From positions 806,001 through 870,000 of the forward strand of contig NZ_CANLOZ010000001.1 of assembly GCF_947492965.1 (NCBI RefSeq): a stretch of 64,000 bases of DNA, given 5' to 3'. This document shows, piece after piece, positions 1 through 9,038 of the stretch. This DNA comes from an uncultured Aquimarina sp. (GTDB taxonomy: Bacteria; Bacteroidota; Bacteroidia; Flavobacteriales; Flavobacteriaceae). The translations under genes were made by a program, and so were the position numbers. How positions within the stretch are numbered: the stretch's first letter is position 1; every line of letters begins with the position of its first letter. Under the pieces are notes generated by a model, which ran no database searches, was not told the DNA's origin, and worked only from the letters and a program-made list of their open reading frames with translations.

Positions 1-2922
1 ATTGGTCCTAATCATTATGTGTACGCATTTAACTCTGGTTTCGGAATTCGTGATAGAGCTGGAAATGTCCTTTTAGCAGAAGCTTCTCTAGCGACTATCT
101 TTCCTGGAGAAAGCTTAGGAGATCCAATCGTATTGTATGATAATTACGCAGAGCGTTTTGTTATCATGCAGTTTAGTAATACTCCAAATGGTATTTTAAT
201 TGCAGTGGGACAAGGACCAGATCCTGTTAACGACGGGTGGTTTACTTACAGATTTAATACAGGTTCATTCCCTGATTATGAAAAAATATCTATATGGAGT
301 GATGGATATTATATAACTGCTAATAAAGACTCTGGATCTGCAGCTACTAGCGAGGTAGTTTACGCAGTAGAAAGAGATCTAATGTTAGTAGGAGATCCTA
401 ACGCTCAATTTGTTGGATTTCCGCTTCCTGGAATCACTACAAGTGGTTTCTATAGTCCAGGAGGATCTAGTGCTACAGGACCTACATTACCTCCTGTTGG
501 AGTAGGACATTCTATCATCTATTTACAGGATGATGGATGGACAGGAGTTTCTCAGGATCACGTAAAAGTATGGACAACAGATGTGGATTGGACAAACGTT
601 GCTAATTCAACTATTTCTCAACCTCAAGAAGTTTTAACTGCTCCTTTTGATAGTGTATTTGATGGAGGATCTTTCTCTAATTTACCACAGCCTAGCGGTA
701 ATGATATCGATGCATTGCAAGCGACTATGTTATATATGACAACATATAGACGTTTCCCTAGTCATAACTCAATGATTTTTAATTTTGCCGTTGATTTAGA
801 TGGTAATGATGATCTTGCAGGTATTCGCTGGTATGAATTTAGACAAACTGCAGATGGTCAACCATGGACTATCTTTCAAGAAGGTACTTATGTGCAGCCA
901 GATGGTTTGAGTGCTTTTTGTGGAAGTATGGCTATGGATGGTCAAGGAAATATTGGATTAGCTTATACAGTGGTAAGTACTTCTGTTTTTCCTTCTATCC
1001 GTTATACAGGAAGATTGGCTAGTGATCCAATAGGAACTATGACATTAGCAGAACAATCTGCAGTAGAAGGTACTCAGGTAGATCCTTCTTTCAGATATGG
1101 AGATTATGGTCACATGACTATCGATCCTACAGATGATTTAACATTCTGGCATACGGCTGAGTATTTTGATGGAGGTTTTAGAAAAAACCACGTTGTAGCA
1201 TTTAATTTACAGCCAGATACTCCAGATACAGAAGCACCAACAGCTCCTACGAACTTAGTAGCTTCTAATACTACAGATGTTTCTACAACAGTTAGCTGGG
1301 ATGCTTCTACAGACAATATCGGTGTAACGGCTTATGATGTATTCCAAGACGGAACATTAGTTACTACGGTAGCTACAACTTCTGCGGATATAACAGGATT
1401 GGCTCCTTCTACATCTTATGATTTTACGGTGGTAGCAAAAGATGCAGCTGGTAATGAGTCTCCTGCTAGTGCGGCGTTATCAGTAACTACAGAAGCTCCA
1501 GATACAGAAGCTCCAACAGCTCCTACGAATCTTACATCTTCTAGCACTACTGCTGGACAAACTACACTTAGTTGGGATGCTTCTACAGATAATGTAGGTG
1601 TTGCAGCATATGATGTGTTACAAGATGGTGAGATCGTTGCTACCGTTTCTGATACTACTGTAATAGTTACTGGTTTAGCACCAGAAACAACGTATGAGTT
1701 TACTGTTATTGCAAAAGATGCGGCAGGAAACGAGTCGGTAGCTAGTGATCCACTTTCGGTTACTACACCTGCAGCTTCAGGTTGTTTAGCTGGTTTAGTG
1801 CCACCTTACGCAGAAAGTTTTGAAACTGGTTTAGGAGATTGGACTCAGAGCTCTGATGATGACCTAGATTGGACAGTAGATGCAGATGGAACACCGTCTA
1901 ATAGAACGGGGCCTTCTAGTGCCGCTGATGGTTCTAATTATATTTATGTGGAAGCTTCAGGAAACGGAGTAGGATTCCCTAATAAACAAGCAATCATTAC
2001 TTCTCCATGTATCGACCTTTCAGGAGCTTCTTCTGCTTCTTTCTCGTTCCAATATCACATGTTTGGAGCAAATAACTTTGGGTCATTAGATGTGGAAGCA
2101 AGTAATGACGAAGGAGTAACTTGGACAAGTATTTGGAGCAGAAGTGGAAACCAAGGTAATTCTTGGCAGTCTGCAAGTATTGATTTAGCTGCGTATGTAG
2201 GTACAGGAGTTCAATTACGATTTAATAGAGTAACTGGTGGAACTTGGAGAGCAGATGCTGCTATCGATGATGTACAAGTAACTGCAGATGGCGGACCTGG
2301 AGGATCAGATTGTGCTTCTGGAGATGTAACACTTAGTATCACTTTTGATGATTACCCTCAGGAAACTTCTTGGACACTTACTGACTCTGAAGGAAGTGTT
2401 GTAGCTTCTGAAAGCTATACTACTGCTAATCCAGATGGATCAACAGTTACAGAAACGATTTCAGATTTAGGAAATGGAACATATACGTTTACAATTTCTG
2501 ATTCTTTTGGAGATGGTATCTGTTGCGGATTTGGTAATGGTTCTTATACGTTATCAAGTGATTCTGGTGTCATCGCAAGTGGTGGAGAGTTTGGAAGTTC
2601 TGAAGTAACTGATTTCTGTGTAGAAGGAGCAGGAGCAAGACTAGATACATATCCATTAGATGATCTTCGTTCTAGTGATGATAACGTATTTACGATTTAC
2701 CCTAATCCAGCTACAAATGTATTAAACGTTACTGTTGGTAATAGAACTATCGATAATCTTAAAATCTTCTCAATGTATGGTCAATTGGTTAGAGAGATCT
2801 CTGATCAAGGAAATAAGAGCCAAATTGATATTAGTAATTTAGCTTCAGGAACATATTTTGTTCGTTTTACTTCTGATAAGGAAGAACTTTTAATAACAAG
2901 AAAGTTTGTTATAGCAGAGTAA
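1..2922 (+). CDS. Secreted multidomain protein with two FN3 domains and a T9SS sorting domain (5' truncated)
   Basis: The frame is open from base 1, so the gene begins upstream; the GTG at 19 is probably internal. Counting from 19, residues 1-400 form an unrecognised beta-rich region, about 404-495 and 497-585 are two near-identical fibronectin type III domains (both start EAPTAPTNL), about 589-760 looks like a MAM/LamG-like jelly roll (AESFETGLGDW), and about 765-870 is a further beta domain. The C-terminus (FTIYPNPATNVLNV, then LASGTYFVRF) is a type A type IX secretion sorting domain, so the protein should cross the outer membrane through the Por/Gld machinery and be attached or released. 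The catalytic activity, if any, is unknown. A terminator follows closely. Confidence 0.85.
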   Translation: MGPNHYVYAFNSGFGIRDRAGNVLLAEASLATIFPGESLGDPIVLYDNYAERFVIMQFSNTPNGILIAVGQGPDPVNDGWFTYRFNTGSFPDYEKISIWSDGYYITANKDSGSAATSEVVYAVERDLMLVGDPNAQFVGFPLPGITTSGFYSPGGSSATGPTLPPVGVGHSIIYLQDDGWTGVSQDHVKVWTTDVDWTNVANSTISQPQEVLTAPFDSVFDGGSFSNLPQPSGNDIDALQATMLYMTTYRRFPSHNSMIFNFAVDLDGNDDLAGIRWYEFRQTADGQPWTIFQEGTYVQPDGLSAFCGSMAMDGQGNIGLAYTVVSTSVFPSIRYTGRLASDPIGTMTLAEQSAVEGTQVDPSFRYGDYGHMTIDPTDDLTFWHTAEYFDGGFRKNHVVAFNLQPDTPDTEAPTAPTNLVASNTTDVSTTVSWDASTDNIGVTAYDVFQDGTLVTTVATTSADITGLAPSTSYDFTVVAKDAAGNESPASAALSVTTEAPDTEAPTAPTNLTSSSTTAGQTTLSWDASTDNVGVAAYDVLQDGEIVATVSDTTVIVTGLAPETTYEFTVIAKDAAGNESVASDPLSVTTPAASGCLAGLVPPYAESFETGLGDWTQSSDDDLDWTVDADGTPSNRTGPSSAADGSNYIYVEASGNGVGFPNKQAIITSPCIDLSGASSASFSFQYHMFGANNFGSLDVEASNDEGVTWTSIWSRSGNQGNSWQSASIDLAAYVGTGVQLRFNRVTGGTWRADAAIDDVQVTADGGPGGSDCASGDVTLSITFDDYPQETSWTLTDSEGSVVASESYTTANPDGSTVTETISDLGNGTYTFTISDSFGDGICCGFGNGSYTLSSDSGVIASGGEFGSSEVTDFCVEGAGARLDTYPLDDLRSSDDNVFTIYPNPATNVLNVTVGNRTIDNLKIFSMYGQLVREISDQGNKSQIDISNLASGTYFVRFTSDKEELLITRKFVIAE

Positions 2923-2955
2923 TAATCTATAACGAAGTTATAATTTAGCCAAAGG

Positions 2956-2983
2956 AGGCTGTCTGAAAAGGCAGCCTTTTTTT
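2956..2983 (+). terminator. Rho-independent terminator after the T9SS cargo gene
   Basis: The arms AGGCTG (2956-2961) and CAGCCT (2972-2977) pair, extended inward by a G-T and a C-G pair, and a run of seven T follows. It lies 33 bases past the stop codon and before dnaG. Confidence 0.8.
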
Positions 2984-3021
2984 ATATATGTTAACCAAAG
3001 AAAGAGTCTCAAGAATTATAT

Positions 3022-3030
3022 TATTTTTGC
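3022..3030 (+). promoter_or_regulatory. Candidate -7 box of dnaG
   Basis: TATTTTTGC matches the Bacteroidota -7 consensus TAnnTTTG. It ends only three bases before the dnaG ATG, so transcription would begin at or next to the start codon, giving a leaderless or nearly leaderless message. I see no clear -33 TTG at the expected distance. Confidence 0.4.
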
Positions 3031-3033
3031 CTC

Positions 3034-4995
3034 ATGATTCATAAGTCGACCATAGATGCTGTATTCGAAACTGCCAGATTGGAGGAGGTTATTGGCGATT
3101 TTGTGCAACTGAAAAAATCAGGAAGTAATTTTAAGGGATTGAGTCCTTTTAGTGAAGAACGTACACCGTCATTCATGGTATCTCCAGTAAAGCAGATTTG
3201 GAAAGATTTTTCTAGTGGTAAAGGAGGTAATGTAGTGGCGTTTCTTATGGAGCATGAGCATTTCACCTATCCTGAAGCAATAAAATACTTAGCTAAAAAG
3301 TATAATATTGAAGTAGAAGAAACCGAACAAACGGACCAGCAAAAAGAACAGGCAAACGAGCGAGAGAGTATGTACTTGGTGAGCGAGTTTGCTAACGACT
3401 TTTTTCAGAATACGTTACATAAAACAGAACAAGGCAAGGCTATCGGTCTGACGTATTTTAAAGAAAGAGGGTTTACCACGGAGACGATGCAGAAATTTGG
3501 ATTAGGATACTCTCCTGATGTTTGGGATGCATTTACTAAAGAGGCAATTAAAAAAGGCTATAAATTAGAGTTTCTAGAAAAAACAGGGCTTACTATTGTT
3601 AAAGAAGAAAAGCAGTTTGATAGATTTAAGGGAAGAGTCATGTTTCCTATTCAATCTATGTCTGGTCGTGTTCTTGGTTTTGGAGGAAGGATTTTAACAA
3701 ACGAGAAGAAAGCAGCTAAATATTTAAACTCACCAGAGAGTGATATTTATCATAAAAGTAAAGTGCTCTATGGTATTTATCATGCTAAGCAGTCTATAGC
3801 CAAAGAAGATAATTGCTTTTTGGTAGAAGGGTATACCGATGTTATTCAGTTTCATCAGACTGGAGTAAAGAATGTAGTTTCTTCATCCGGGACAGCTTTA
3901 ACTTCAGATCAAATTAGATTGATTAATAGGCTTACTAAAAATATTACGGTCTTATTTGATGGAGATGCTGCTGGTATGAGAGCTTCTATTCGAGGAATAG
4001 ATCTTATTCTCGAGCAAGGAATGAATGTAAAGGTATGTAGCTTTCCTGATGGAGAAGACCCGGATAGTTTTGCGAAGCAAAATACTTTAGATGAACTTAC
4101 AGCGTACTTAAAGGAAAATGCTCAGGACTTTATTCGATTCAAAGCTTCATTATTGCAAGAAGAATCTAAAACAGATCCGATTAAAAAAGCGGAGTTGGTA
4201 CGAGATATGGTGGTTAGTATTTCGAAGATTCCGGATGTGATAAAGCGTGAAATCTATGTGCAAGAATGTTCTAGAATCATGGATATTTCTGAAGACGTAC
4301 TTTTTGATACGTTAGCTCAAATTCGAAATGTTGATAATAAAGAGTCTCGGAAACAAGAAAAAGAAGCTAAAAAACCTCTGGAAGTTGTAGATCAAAAGAT
4401 ACAAAAGCAACCGAAGGTAAATGAGCTTAATAGTTTAGAAAAAAAGATTATCGAGATTTTGCTACTCTATGGTACCCAGGAAGAAGAGTTCGAAGATCTG
4501 GTGATGAAAGAAAATGAAGAAGGAGAGTTGTATTTGGAGCCAGAGCTTTACACAACGAAAGTGTTTGAAAAAATATATTTAGATCTTCAGGAAGACGAAA
4601 TAGAATTTACACAAAGTATCTTCAGAGAAGTATATACCATATTGATAGAAAAGCTAAATCAGGAAGAAGACTTTAAAATAGAGCATTTCATAAATCAAAT
4701 ACCACCAGAAGTAGCTTACGAGATCACCGAAATTATGATGGATGAAGAACGTCATGCATTACATCGATGGTATGATAAAGAAATTCATGTGAAACAGAAA
4801 AAACACACTGTTTCTCAGTATGTTTCAGATACGATCTTAAACTTACGTAGATTCTTAATTAACCAAAAAATAAATGAGCTTTCACAAGAAGTAAAAGCCC
4901 AAAATTTTGAAAATAATCTTAATATTTTAGAGGATATTAGAGATTATCAAACGTTAAAAAAACTATTATATCAAAAACTAAATAGAGTGATTTAA
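3034..4995 (+). CDS. dnaG: DNA primase DnaG, with the zinc ligands of its CHC2 domain lost
   Basis: The 653-residue protein makes RNA primers at the replication fork. The N-terminus up to about residue 95 aligns with the CHC2 zinc-binding domain (TPSFMVSP, SSGKGGN), followed by the primase core and the TOPRIM domain with VEGYTD and DGDAAG. The four metal ligands of that domain are replaced: S37 and S40 where CPFH has Cys and His, D58 and S61 where the second pair of Cys lies. The C-terminal third (from about 430) is charged and helical, as expected for a helicase-binding region. The ATG at 3034 fits the conserved N-terminus (IDAVFETARLEEVIGDFVQL). The stop overlaps the stop of the convergent gene by four bases. 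Confidence 0.95.
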   Translation: MIHKSTIDAVFETARLEEVIGDFVQLKKSGSNFKGLSPFSEERTPSFMVSPVKQIWKDFSSGKGGNVVAFLMEHEHFTYPEAIKYLAKKYNIEVEETEQTDQQKEQANERESMYLVSEFANDFFQNTLHKTEQGKAIGLTYFKERGFTTETMQKFGLGYSPDVWDAFTKEAIKKGYKLEFLEKTGLTIVKEEKQFDRFKGRVMFPIQSMSGRVLGFGGRILTNEKKAAKYLNSPESDIYHKSKVLYGIYHAKQSIAKEDNCFLVEGYTDVIQFHQTGVKNVVSSSGTALTSDQIRLINRLTKNITVLFDGDAAGMRASIRGIDLILEQGMNVKVCSFPDGEDPDSFAKQNTLDELTAYLKENAQDFIRFKASLLQEESKTDPIKKAELVRDMVVSISKIPDVIKREIYVQECSRIMDISEDVLFDTLAQIRNVDNKESRKQEKEAKKPLEVVDQKIQKQPKVNELNSLEKKIIEILLLYGTQEEEFEDLVMKENEEGELYLEPELYTTKVFEKIYLDLQEDEIEFTQSIFREVYTILIEKLNQEEDFKIEHFINQIPPEVAYEITEIMMDEERHALHRWYDKEIHVKQKKHTVSQYVSDTILNLRRFLINQKINELSQEVKAQNFENNLNILEDIRDYQTLKKLLYQKLNRVI

Positions 4996-5624
4996 TTTAT
5001 GTGTAATAATCTAGATTGATGTATAAGATCTGCTAGATTATCAACCTTTAGTTTTTTTAACAATCTTGTTTTGTAAGTACTTACAGTTTTTTCGTTTATA
5101 GACAAGGTGCTTGCAATATCTTTATTACGTTTACCAGAGGATAATAAATTCAATACTTCTATCTCTCTTGAAGAAAGTTTCTTGTATTTAACTACCATGT
5201 TATTTTCATTGGTATTCCCGTTTGCTAACTGCTGAGTAAGATTATCATTAAGATAAATACCACCTCGTGCAACTCTTTCAATAGCTTTTTTAAGAGTTTT
5301 GGTAGCAACGGTCTTGGATAGATATGCAGAAGCTCCAGCCTTAATTGCACTTAGTGCATACATTTCTTCTGGGTGAGAGCTAAATATAATAACCTTTATT
5401 CCAGTAAATTCTTTTTTTATGGTTCGCAAAGCCATAATACCATTAATCTGGGGCAAGTCTAATTCCATGATTAGTATATCTGGGGTATTAGATTTCAAAA
5501 TATCATACATTTCATTTCCGTTACTTACTTTTCCGATGATTTCGAAATCTTCAGAGTTTCTAAGTAGAGAAACAATCCCTTTTCTAGTAATAGGATGATG
5601 ATCTGCGATTAGTACGTTTGTCAT
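4992..5624 (-). CDS. NarL/FixJ-type regulator with a degenerate receiver domain
   Basis: A 210-residue protein with an N-terminal receiver-like domain (1-120) and a C-terminal LuxR-type helix-turn-helix (about 145-205: LSSREIEVLNLLSSGKRNKD, then STYKTRLLKKLKV). In the receiver, D8 and the conserved Lys in AYLSKT are present, but the second acidic pocket residue is H9 and the phosphoacceptor position is E54 (LIMELDLP instead of LxMDxxMP). It therefore probably works without phosphorylation or is switched in another way. No kinase gene lies beside it. It sits in the nadE-gldB neighbourhood; its targets are unknown. Convergent with dnaG, overlapping by four bases. Confidence 0.9.
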   Translation of the reverse strand: MTNVLIADHHPITRKGIVSLLRNSEDFEIIGKVSNGNEMYDILKSNTPDILIMELDLPQINGIMALRTIKKEFTGIKVIIFSSHPEEMYALSAIKAGASAYLSKTVATKTLKKAIERVARGGIYLNDNLTQQLANGNTNENNMVVKYKKLSSREIEVLNLLSSGKRNKDIASTLSINEKTVSTYKTRLLKKLKVDNLADLIHQSRLLHIN

Positions 5625-5706
5625 TCTTGTTTACAATTGATAATGTTAATTTTTAATTTTAATGGGGTTAACATCTCTAGGGGTAATTCTGATATTTGTC
5701 TTTGTG

Positions 5707-5714
5707 CAAAATTA
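5707..5714 (-). promoter_or_regulatory. Candidate -7 box for the NarL-type regulator gene
   Basis: On the minus strand the bases read TAATTTTG followed by C, an exact match to TAnnTTTG. It would give a leader of roughly 75 bases before the ATG at 5624. A TTTAC about 20 bases upstream could serve as a weak -33 element. Confidence 0.45.
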
Positions 5715-5768
5715 CTAAGAACTACTAGTTGTAAACTTTTTTTTACCAAGTTATCGATAAAATGTTAT

Positions 5769-6557
5769 TTAAATCAGATCAACGGGTATTTCACATACTG
5801 GAATTGGGACCATTTTGTGTTGATTTACGGCATTTAGACGAGAATAAATTGTAAAAACTTCTTTTTCTCTGCCAGAAAAATCGTCACTTTTCTTACCTAA
5901 ATCCTTCATTTTCATAGCCCATTCCAGTTCGTCATAACTCGCTCCAATCTGATCCTCATCACTTCTACTATCTCCAAATAAACCATCTGTAGGAGTAGCT
6001 TTTTGTATCGATTCGGGTACTTCTAGTACTTTAGCCAATTCATATACCTGACTCTTTAATAAATCTGCAATTGGACTTATATCAACGCCGCCATCACCAT
6101 ATTTAGTATAAAAACCTACACCAAAATCTTCAACTTTATTTCCTGTACCTGCTACTAAGTAGCTATTTATCCCAGCTAGATAATATAAAGTCGTCATTCG
6201 TAATCTGGCTCTGGTATTGGCTAACGATAGATTTAATCGGGCTTCAGAGTCGCCGTTAGGAACTACAGTTTTAAATTCTTCAAACACTGGTGTAAGATCC
6301 ACTCTAGTGTCAGATACTTTGTCAAAACGTTCTTTTAGTTGAGTAATATGTTCTTGAGCTCTGTTTACCTGACTTTGAGCCTGATGTATCGGCATTTCTA
6401 CGCACAAAACATTCAATCCTGTTTTAGCGCACAAACTTGAAGTTACTGCACTATCAATACCTCCACTAATTCCCACAACAAAACCATTAATATTTGCATT
6501 ATTAGCATAATCCTTTAACCAGTTTACAATGTGGTCTATTACTTTTTCAGTCTGCAT
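5769..6557 (-). CDS. nadE: NAD+ synthetase, ammonia-dependent type
   Basis: This 262-residue enzyme makes NAD+ from deamido-NAD+, ATP and ammonia in the cytoplasm. The PP-loop motif SGGIDSA is at residues 31-37, and the family signatures GTGNKVEDFGVGFYTKYGDG and DEDQIGASYDELEWAM are present. There is no N-terminal glutaminase (nitrilase) domain and the length is normal for the short form, so it should use free ammonia. It is divergent from gldB with 163 bases between the two starts; this nadE-gldB pairing is familiar in Flavobacteriia. The start is set by the conserved N-terminus and by the lack of an alternative in-frame ATG upstream. Confidence 0.95.
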   Translation of the reverse strand: MQTEKVIDHIVNWLKDYANNANINGFVVGISGGIDSAVTSSLCAKTGLNVLCVEMPIHQAQSQVNRAQEHITQLKERFDKVSDTRVDLTPVFEEFKTVVPNGDSEARLNLSLANTRARLRMTTLYYLAGINSYLVAGTGNKVEDFGVGFYTKYGDGGVDISPIADLLKSQVYELAKVLEVPESIQKATPTDGLFGDSRSDEDQIGASYDELEWAMKMKDLGKKSDDFSGREKEVFTIYSRLNAVNQHKMVPIPVCEIPVDLI

Positions 6558-6638
6558 ATTCTATTTTTTATAGTAGTTTTAATTTATATCTATGTTACAT
6601 TTATAAACTATTATTACAGTTACAATATATGATAATAG

Positions 6639-6646
6639 TAAATTTG
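6639..6646 (+). promoter_or_regulatory. Candidate -7 box of gldB-gldC
   Basis: TAAATTTG followed by C is an exact TAnnTTTG match, 74 bases before the gldB ATG. A second, weaker copy (AATATTTG) abuts the ATG itself and is less convincing. Confidence 0.45.
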
Positions 6647-6720
6647 CGATATAAAATTAATAAAAAAAGCTAGCGTTAAATAGGAAGAGTAATTATTTGT
6701 GTAGATATTATAATATTTGA

Positions 6721-7689
6721 ATGAAGTATAGTAAGTTTTTAAAAATAGTCGCAGTTTTTTGCATAATCATATCTTGTTCTAAAGAAAGTAAAATTGAAAA
6801 GGAAATTGCTGCAATACCCGTAAAAATTGGAATAGAACGTTTTGATAGGATTTTTGCAGATGTTACGGAAGAAAATCTAGCATCTGTAAAAGATAAGTAT
6901 CCTTTCTTTTTTCCAGGTGAGAATAATGATAGCATTTGGATCCAAAAGACAAAAGATACGTTACAGATAGAGATTAATCAGGAAGTTGAAAAAGCATTTA
7001 CTGATCTTTCGGTAGAACGAGAGCAATTAGAGTCTTTATTGCAGCATATTAAGTATTATTTTCCAGAAGCCACTGTTCCAAGAGTGATTACGATTACTTC
7101 TAATGTTAACTATCAAAAAAAAATCATTTTATCGGATGATTTGTTAATCATTTCTTTGGATACCTATTTAGGAGCTGATCATCGCTTCTATGGTGGGATT
7201 CAAGCGTATTTGAAAGATCGTTTCGTAAGAAGTCAGATGTTACCAGATATCGCAACTACCTATGCGAGACAATTGGTAGAGTTGCCTAAAGACAGAACAT
7301 TTTTGGCAAATATGATTTATTACGGAAAAGAGCTATACTTAAAAGATCTATTTCTTCCTGATTTTTTGGATAGTGAAAAAATGGCGTACACAGAAAGCCA
7401 ATTCGATTGGGTGAAAGCTAACGAAGAGGAGATCTGGAGATATTTTATTGATCGACAATTATTATACAGTACTGAAGCAGATTTATCACCAAGATTTCTT
7501 TATCCAGGACCTTTTTCTAAATTTTATTTAGAGGAGATCGATCAAGAATCGCCAGACAGAGTGGGGCGGTATATAGGTTGGAGAATTGTAAGTGCGTATA
7601 TGAAAAATAACAATGTATCTTTGCGCCAATTATTATTAACTGAGGCCGAAACAATTTTTAGTGCATCGAAATATAAACCAGCGAGATAA
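6721..7689 (+). CDS. gldB: Gliding motility lipoprotein GldB
   Basis: The 322-residue protein starts with a lipoprotein signal peptide (hydrophobic 8-18, lipobox IISC with C19), so it should be membrane anchored. The body matches the GldB family as I know it (IERFDRIF near residue 40, YLGADHRFYGG in the middle, GRYIGWRIV near the end). GldB is required for gliding in Flavobacterium johnsoniae and, with the other Gld proteins, is linked to type IX secretion function. Its stop codon overlaps the start of gldC by one base, so the two are translated from one message. Confidence 0.93.
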   Translation: MKYSKFLKIVAVFCIIISCSKESKIEKEIAAIPVKIGIERFDRIFADVTEENLASVKDKYPFFFPGENNDSIWIQKTKDTLQIEINQEVEKAFTDLSVEREQLESLLQHIKYYFPEATVPRVITITSNVNYQKKIILSDDLLIISLDTYLGADHRFYGGIQAYLKDRFVRSQMLPDIATTYARQLVELPKDRTFLANMIYYGKELYLKDLFLPDFLDSEKMAYTESQFDWVKANEEEIWRYFIDRQLLYSTEADLSPRFLYPGPFSKFYLEEIDQESPDRVGRYIGWRIVSAYMKNNNVSLRQLLLTEAETIFSASKYKPAR

Positions 7690-8027
7690 TGGCAAATACT
7701 CATAAATCCGAAATCAAAATTGAAATTGAACTTGATGAGAATAGGGTTCCTGAAAAATTAAATTGGACAGCAAAAGATGGTGGTGTGGAAAACGAAGAGA
7801 CAAAGGCATTACTGTTGTCAGTTTGGGACAATAAAAACAAAGAAAGTCTTCGTATTGATCTATGGACAAAAGATATGCCAGTGGATGAAATGAAAGTGTT
7901 TTTTCATCAGACATTGGTGTCTATGAGCGAAACTTTTAATAGAGCAACTCAGGATGAGAAAATGACGGCTACAATGAAGGATTTTTGTGATTATTTTGCG
8001 GAAAAACTTGATCTAAAAAGAAAGTAG
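7689..8027 (+). CDS. gldC: Gliding motility protein GldC
   Basis: A 112-residue soluble protein with no signal peptide, of normal GldC length. The family hallmarks are visible: an N-terminal EIKIEIELDENRVPEKLNW strand region and WDNKNKESLRIDLWTKDMPV. GldC aids gliding in F. johnsoniae and always follows gldB; here the ATG lies in the gldB stop region. Its biochemical role is not established. The operon seems to end soon after. Confidence 0.93.
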   Translation: MANTHKSEIKIEIELDENRVPEKLNWTAKDGGVENEETKALLLSVWDNKNKESLRIDLWTKDMPVDEMKVFFHQTLVSMSETFNRATQDEKMTATMKDFCDYFAEKLDLKRK

Positions 8028-8060
8028 TTTAGGATAGATATATGCTAAACTAAGTTAATT

Positions 8061-8423
8061 ATGAAGCGAATAATCTTCGTGTATAATGCTCAATCTGACT
8101 CCTGGAGTAAATCCTTGGATTTTGCTCATAAAATTATAAGCCCTTCTACATATAATTGCAGTTTATGCAGCTTAACACATGGAAGTTTTTCTGAAAGAAA
8201 AAAATGGAAGATATTTAGAGAGACGACTTCCCATACACTGATTTTTGAATATAAAAATGAGTTTTTGAAACGGTTAGAAAATAACCATAATCAGACGTTT
8301 CATTTTCCAGTTATTGTAGAAGAAAATCAGGGTAATTATGACATTCTAATTAGTTCAGATGAGCTGAATAAAATAGGTTCTTTAGACGAATTAATAGAAA
8401 AAGTGAAGAATAAAATGGGCTAA
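8061..8423 (+). CDS. Conserved small protein of unknown function
   Basis: A 120-residue cytoplasmic protein starting [15 protein letters not shown]. It has a CSLC pair (residues 34-37) next to LTHG and a charged middle. Homologues in Flavobacteriia are, from memory, sometimes labelled GTPase, but I see no P-loop, so that label is not supported. It lies 33 bases after gldC and may share its transcript, although a short hairpin (arms TAGTTTAG 8025-8032 and CTAAACTA 8045-8052) separates them. It is convergent with engB, their stop codons overlapping by four bases. Confidence 0.7.
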   Translation: MKRIIFVYNAQSDSWSKSLDFAHKIISPSTYNCSLCSLTHGSFSERKKWKIFRETTSHTLIFEYKNEFLKRLENNHNQTFHFPVIVEENQGNYDILISSDELNKIGSLDELIEKVKNKMG

Positions 8424-9025
8424 GAAGAAGCAAGCTGTTGATTGATTTCTTCAATATAATTCAAAACATCATCCTTGCCTAAACCATTAGAAGAAGACGT
8501 GATAAAATAATTAGGCATCTCCTCCCAATATTTCAGCATTTCATTGGTGTATGCTTCAATGTTTTGCGGTAGTTTCGTTTTCGAAAGTTTGTCTGCTTTT
8601 GTAAAAATGATTGAAAAAGGTATTTGATTCTCTCCAAGCCATTGCATAAATTCCAAGTCAATCTTTTGGGGTTCGTGTCTGCAGTCTACAAGTACAAAAG
8701 CTGATACTAATTGAGTACGCTTCGAAAAATATGCAGTGATAAATTTCTGAAATACTTTTTTTGACGATTTAGAAACTCTTGCATAACCATAGCCAGGTAA
8801 ATCTACTAAGAACCAGTTTTTGTTTATAATAAAATGATTGATTAGTTGTGTTTTTCCTGGTCTTCCAGAAGTTTTGGCAAGACTCTTTCTACCTGTCAAC
8901 ATATTGATCAAAGAAGACTTTCCAACATTGGATCTTCCTATAAAAGCATATTCTGGCAAATTGTTTTTAGGACATTTTGCCACATCGCTGTTACTCATTA
9001 CAAATTCAGCGCTGCTAATCTTCAT
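8420..9025 (-). CDS. engB: Ribosome biogenesis GTP-binding protein EngB/YsxC
   Basis: The 201-residue GTPase has the G1 loop GRSNVGKSS at 30-38, G3 DLPGYG at 75-80, and G4 TKAD at 142-145, in the order and spacing of the EngB family. It helps large ribosomal subunit assembly and is usually essential. The gene lies 13 bases after the alpha/beta hydrolase gene on the same strand, so the two are probably cotranscribed from the promoter at 9829-9836. Length is normal. Confidence 0.95.
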   Translation of the reverse strand: MKISSAEFVMSNSDVAKCPKNNLPEYAFIGRSNVGKSSLINMLTGRKSLAKTSGRPGKTQLINHFIINKNWFLVDLPGYGYARVSKSSKKVFQKFITAYFSKRTQLVSAFVLVDCRHEPQKIDLEFMQWLGENQIPFSIIFTKADKLSKTKLPQNIEAYTNEMLKYWEEMPNYFITSSSNGLGKDDVLNYIEEINQQLASS

Positions 9026-9038
9026 TAGATCCTTGGGA

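Noticed and set aside
8061..8423. GTPase annotation for the small gene after gldC
   Set aside because: No P-loop or other GTP-binding motif is visible.
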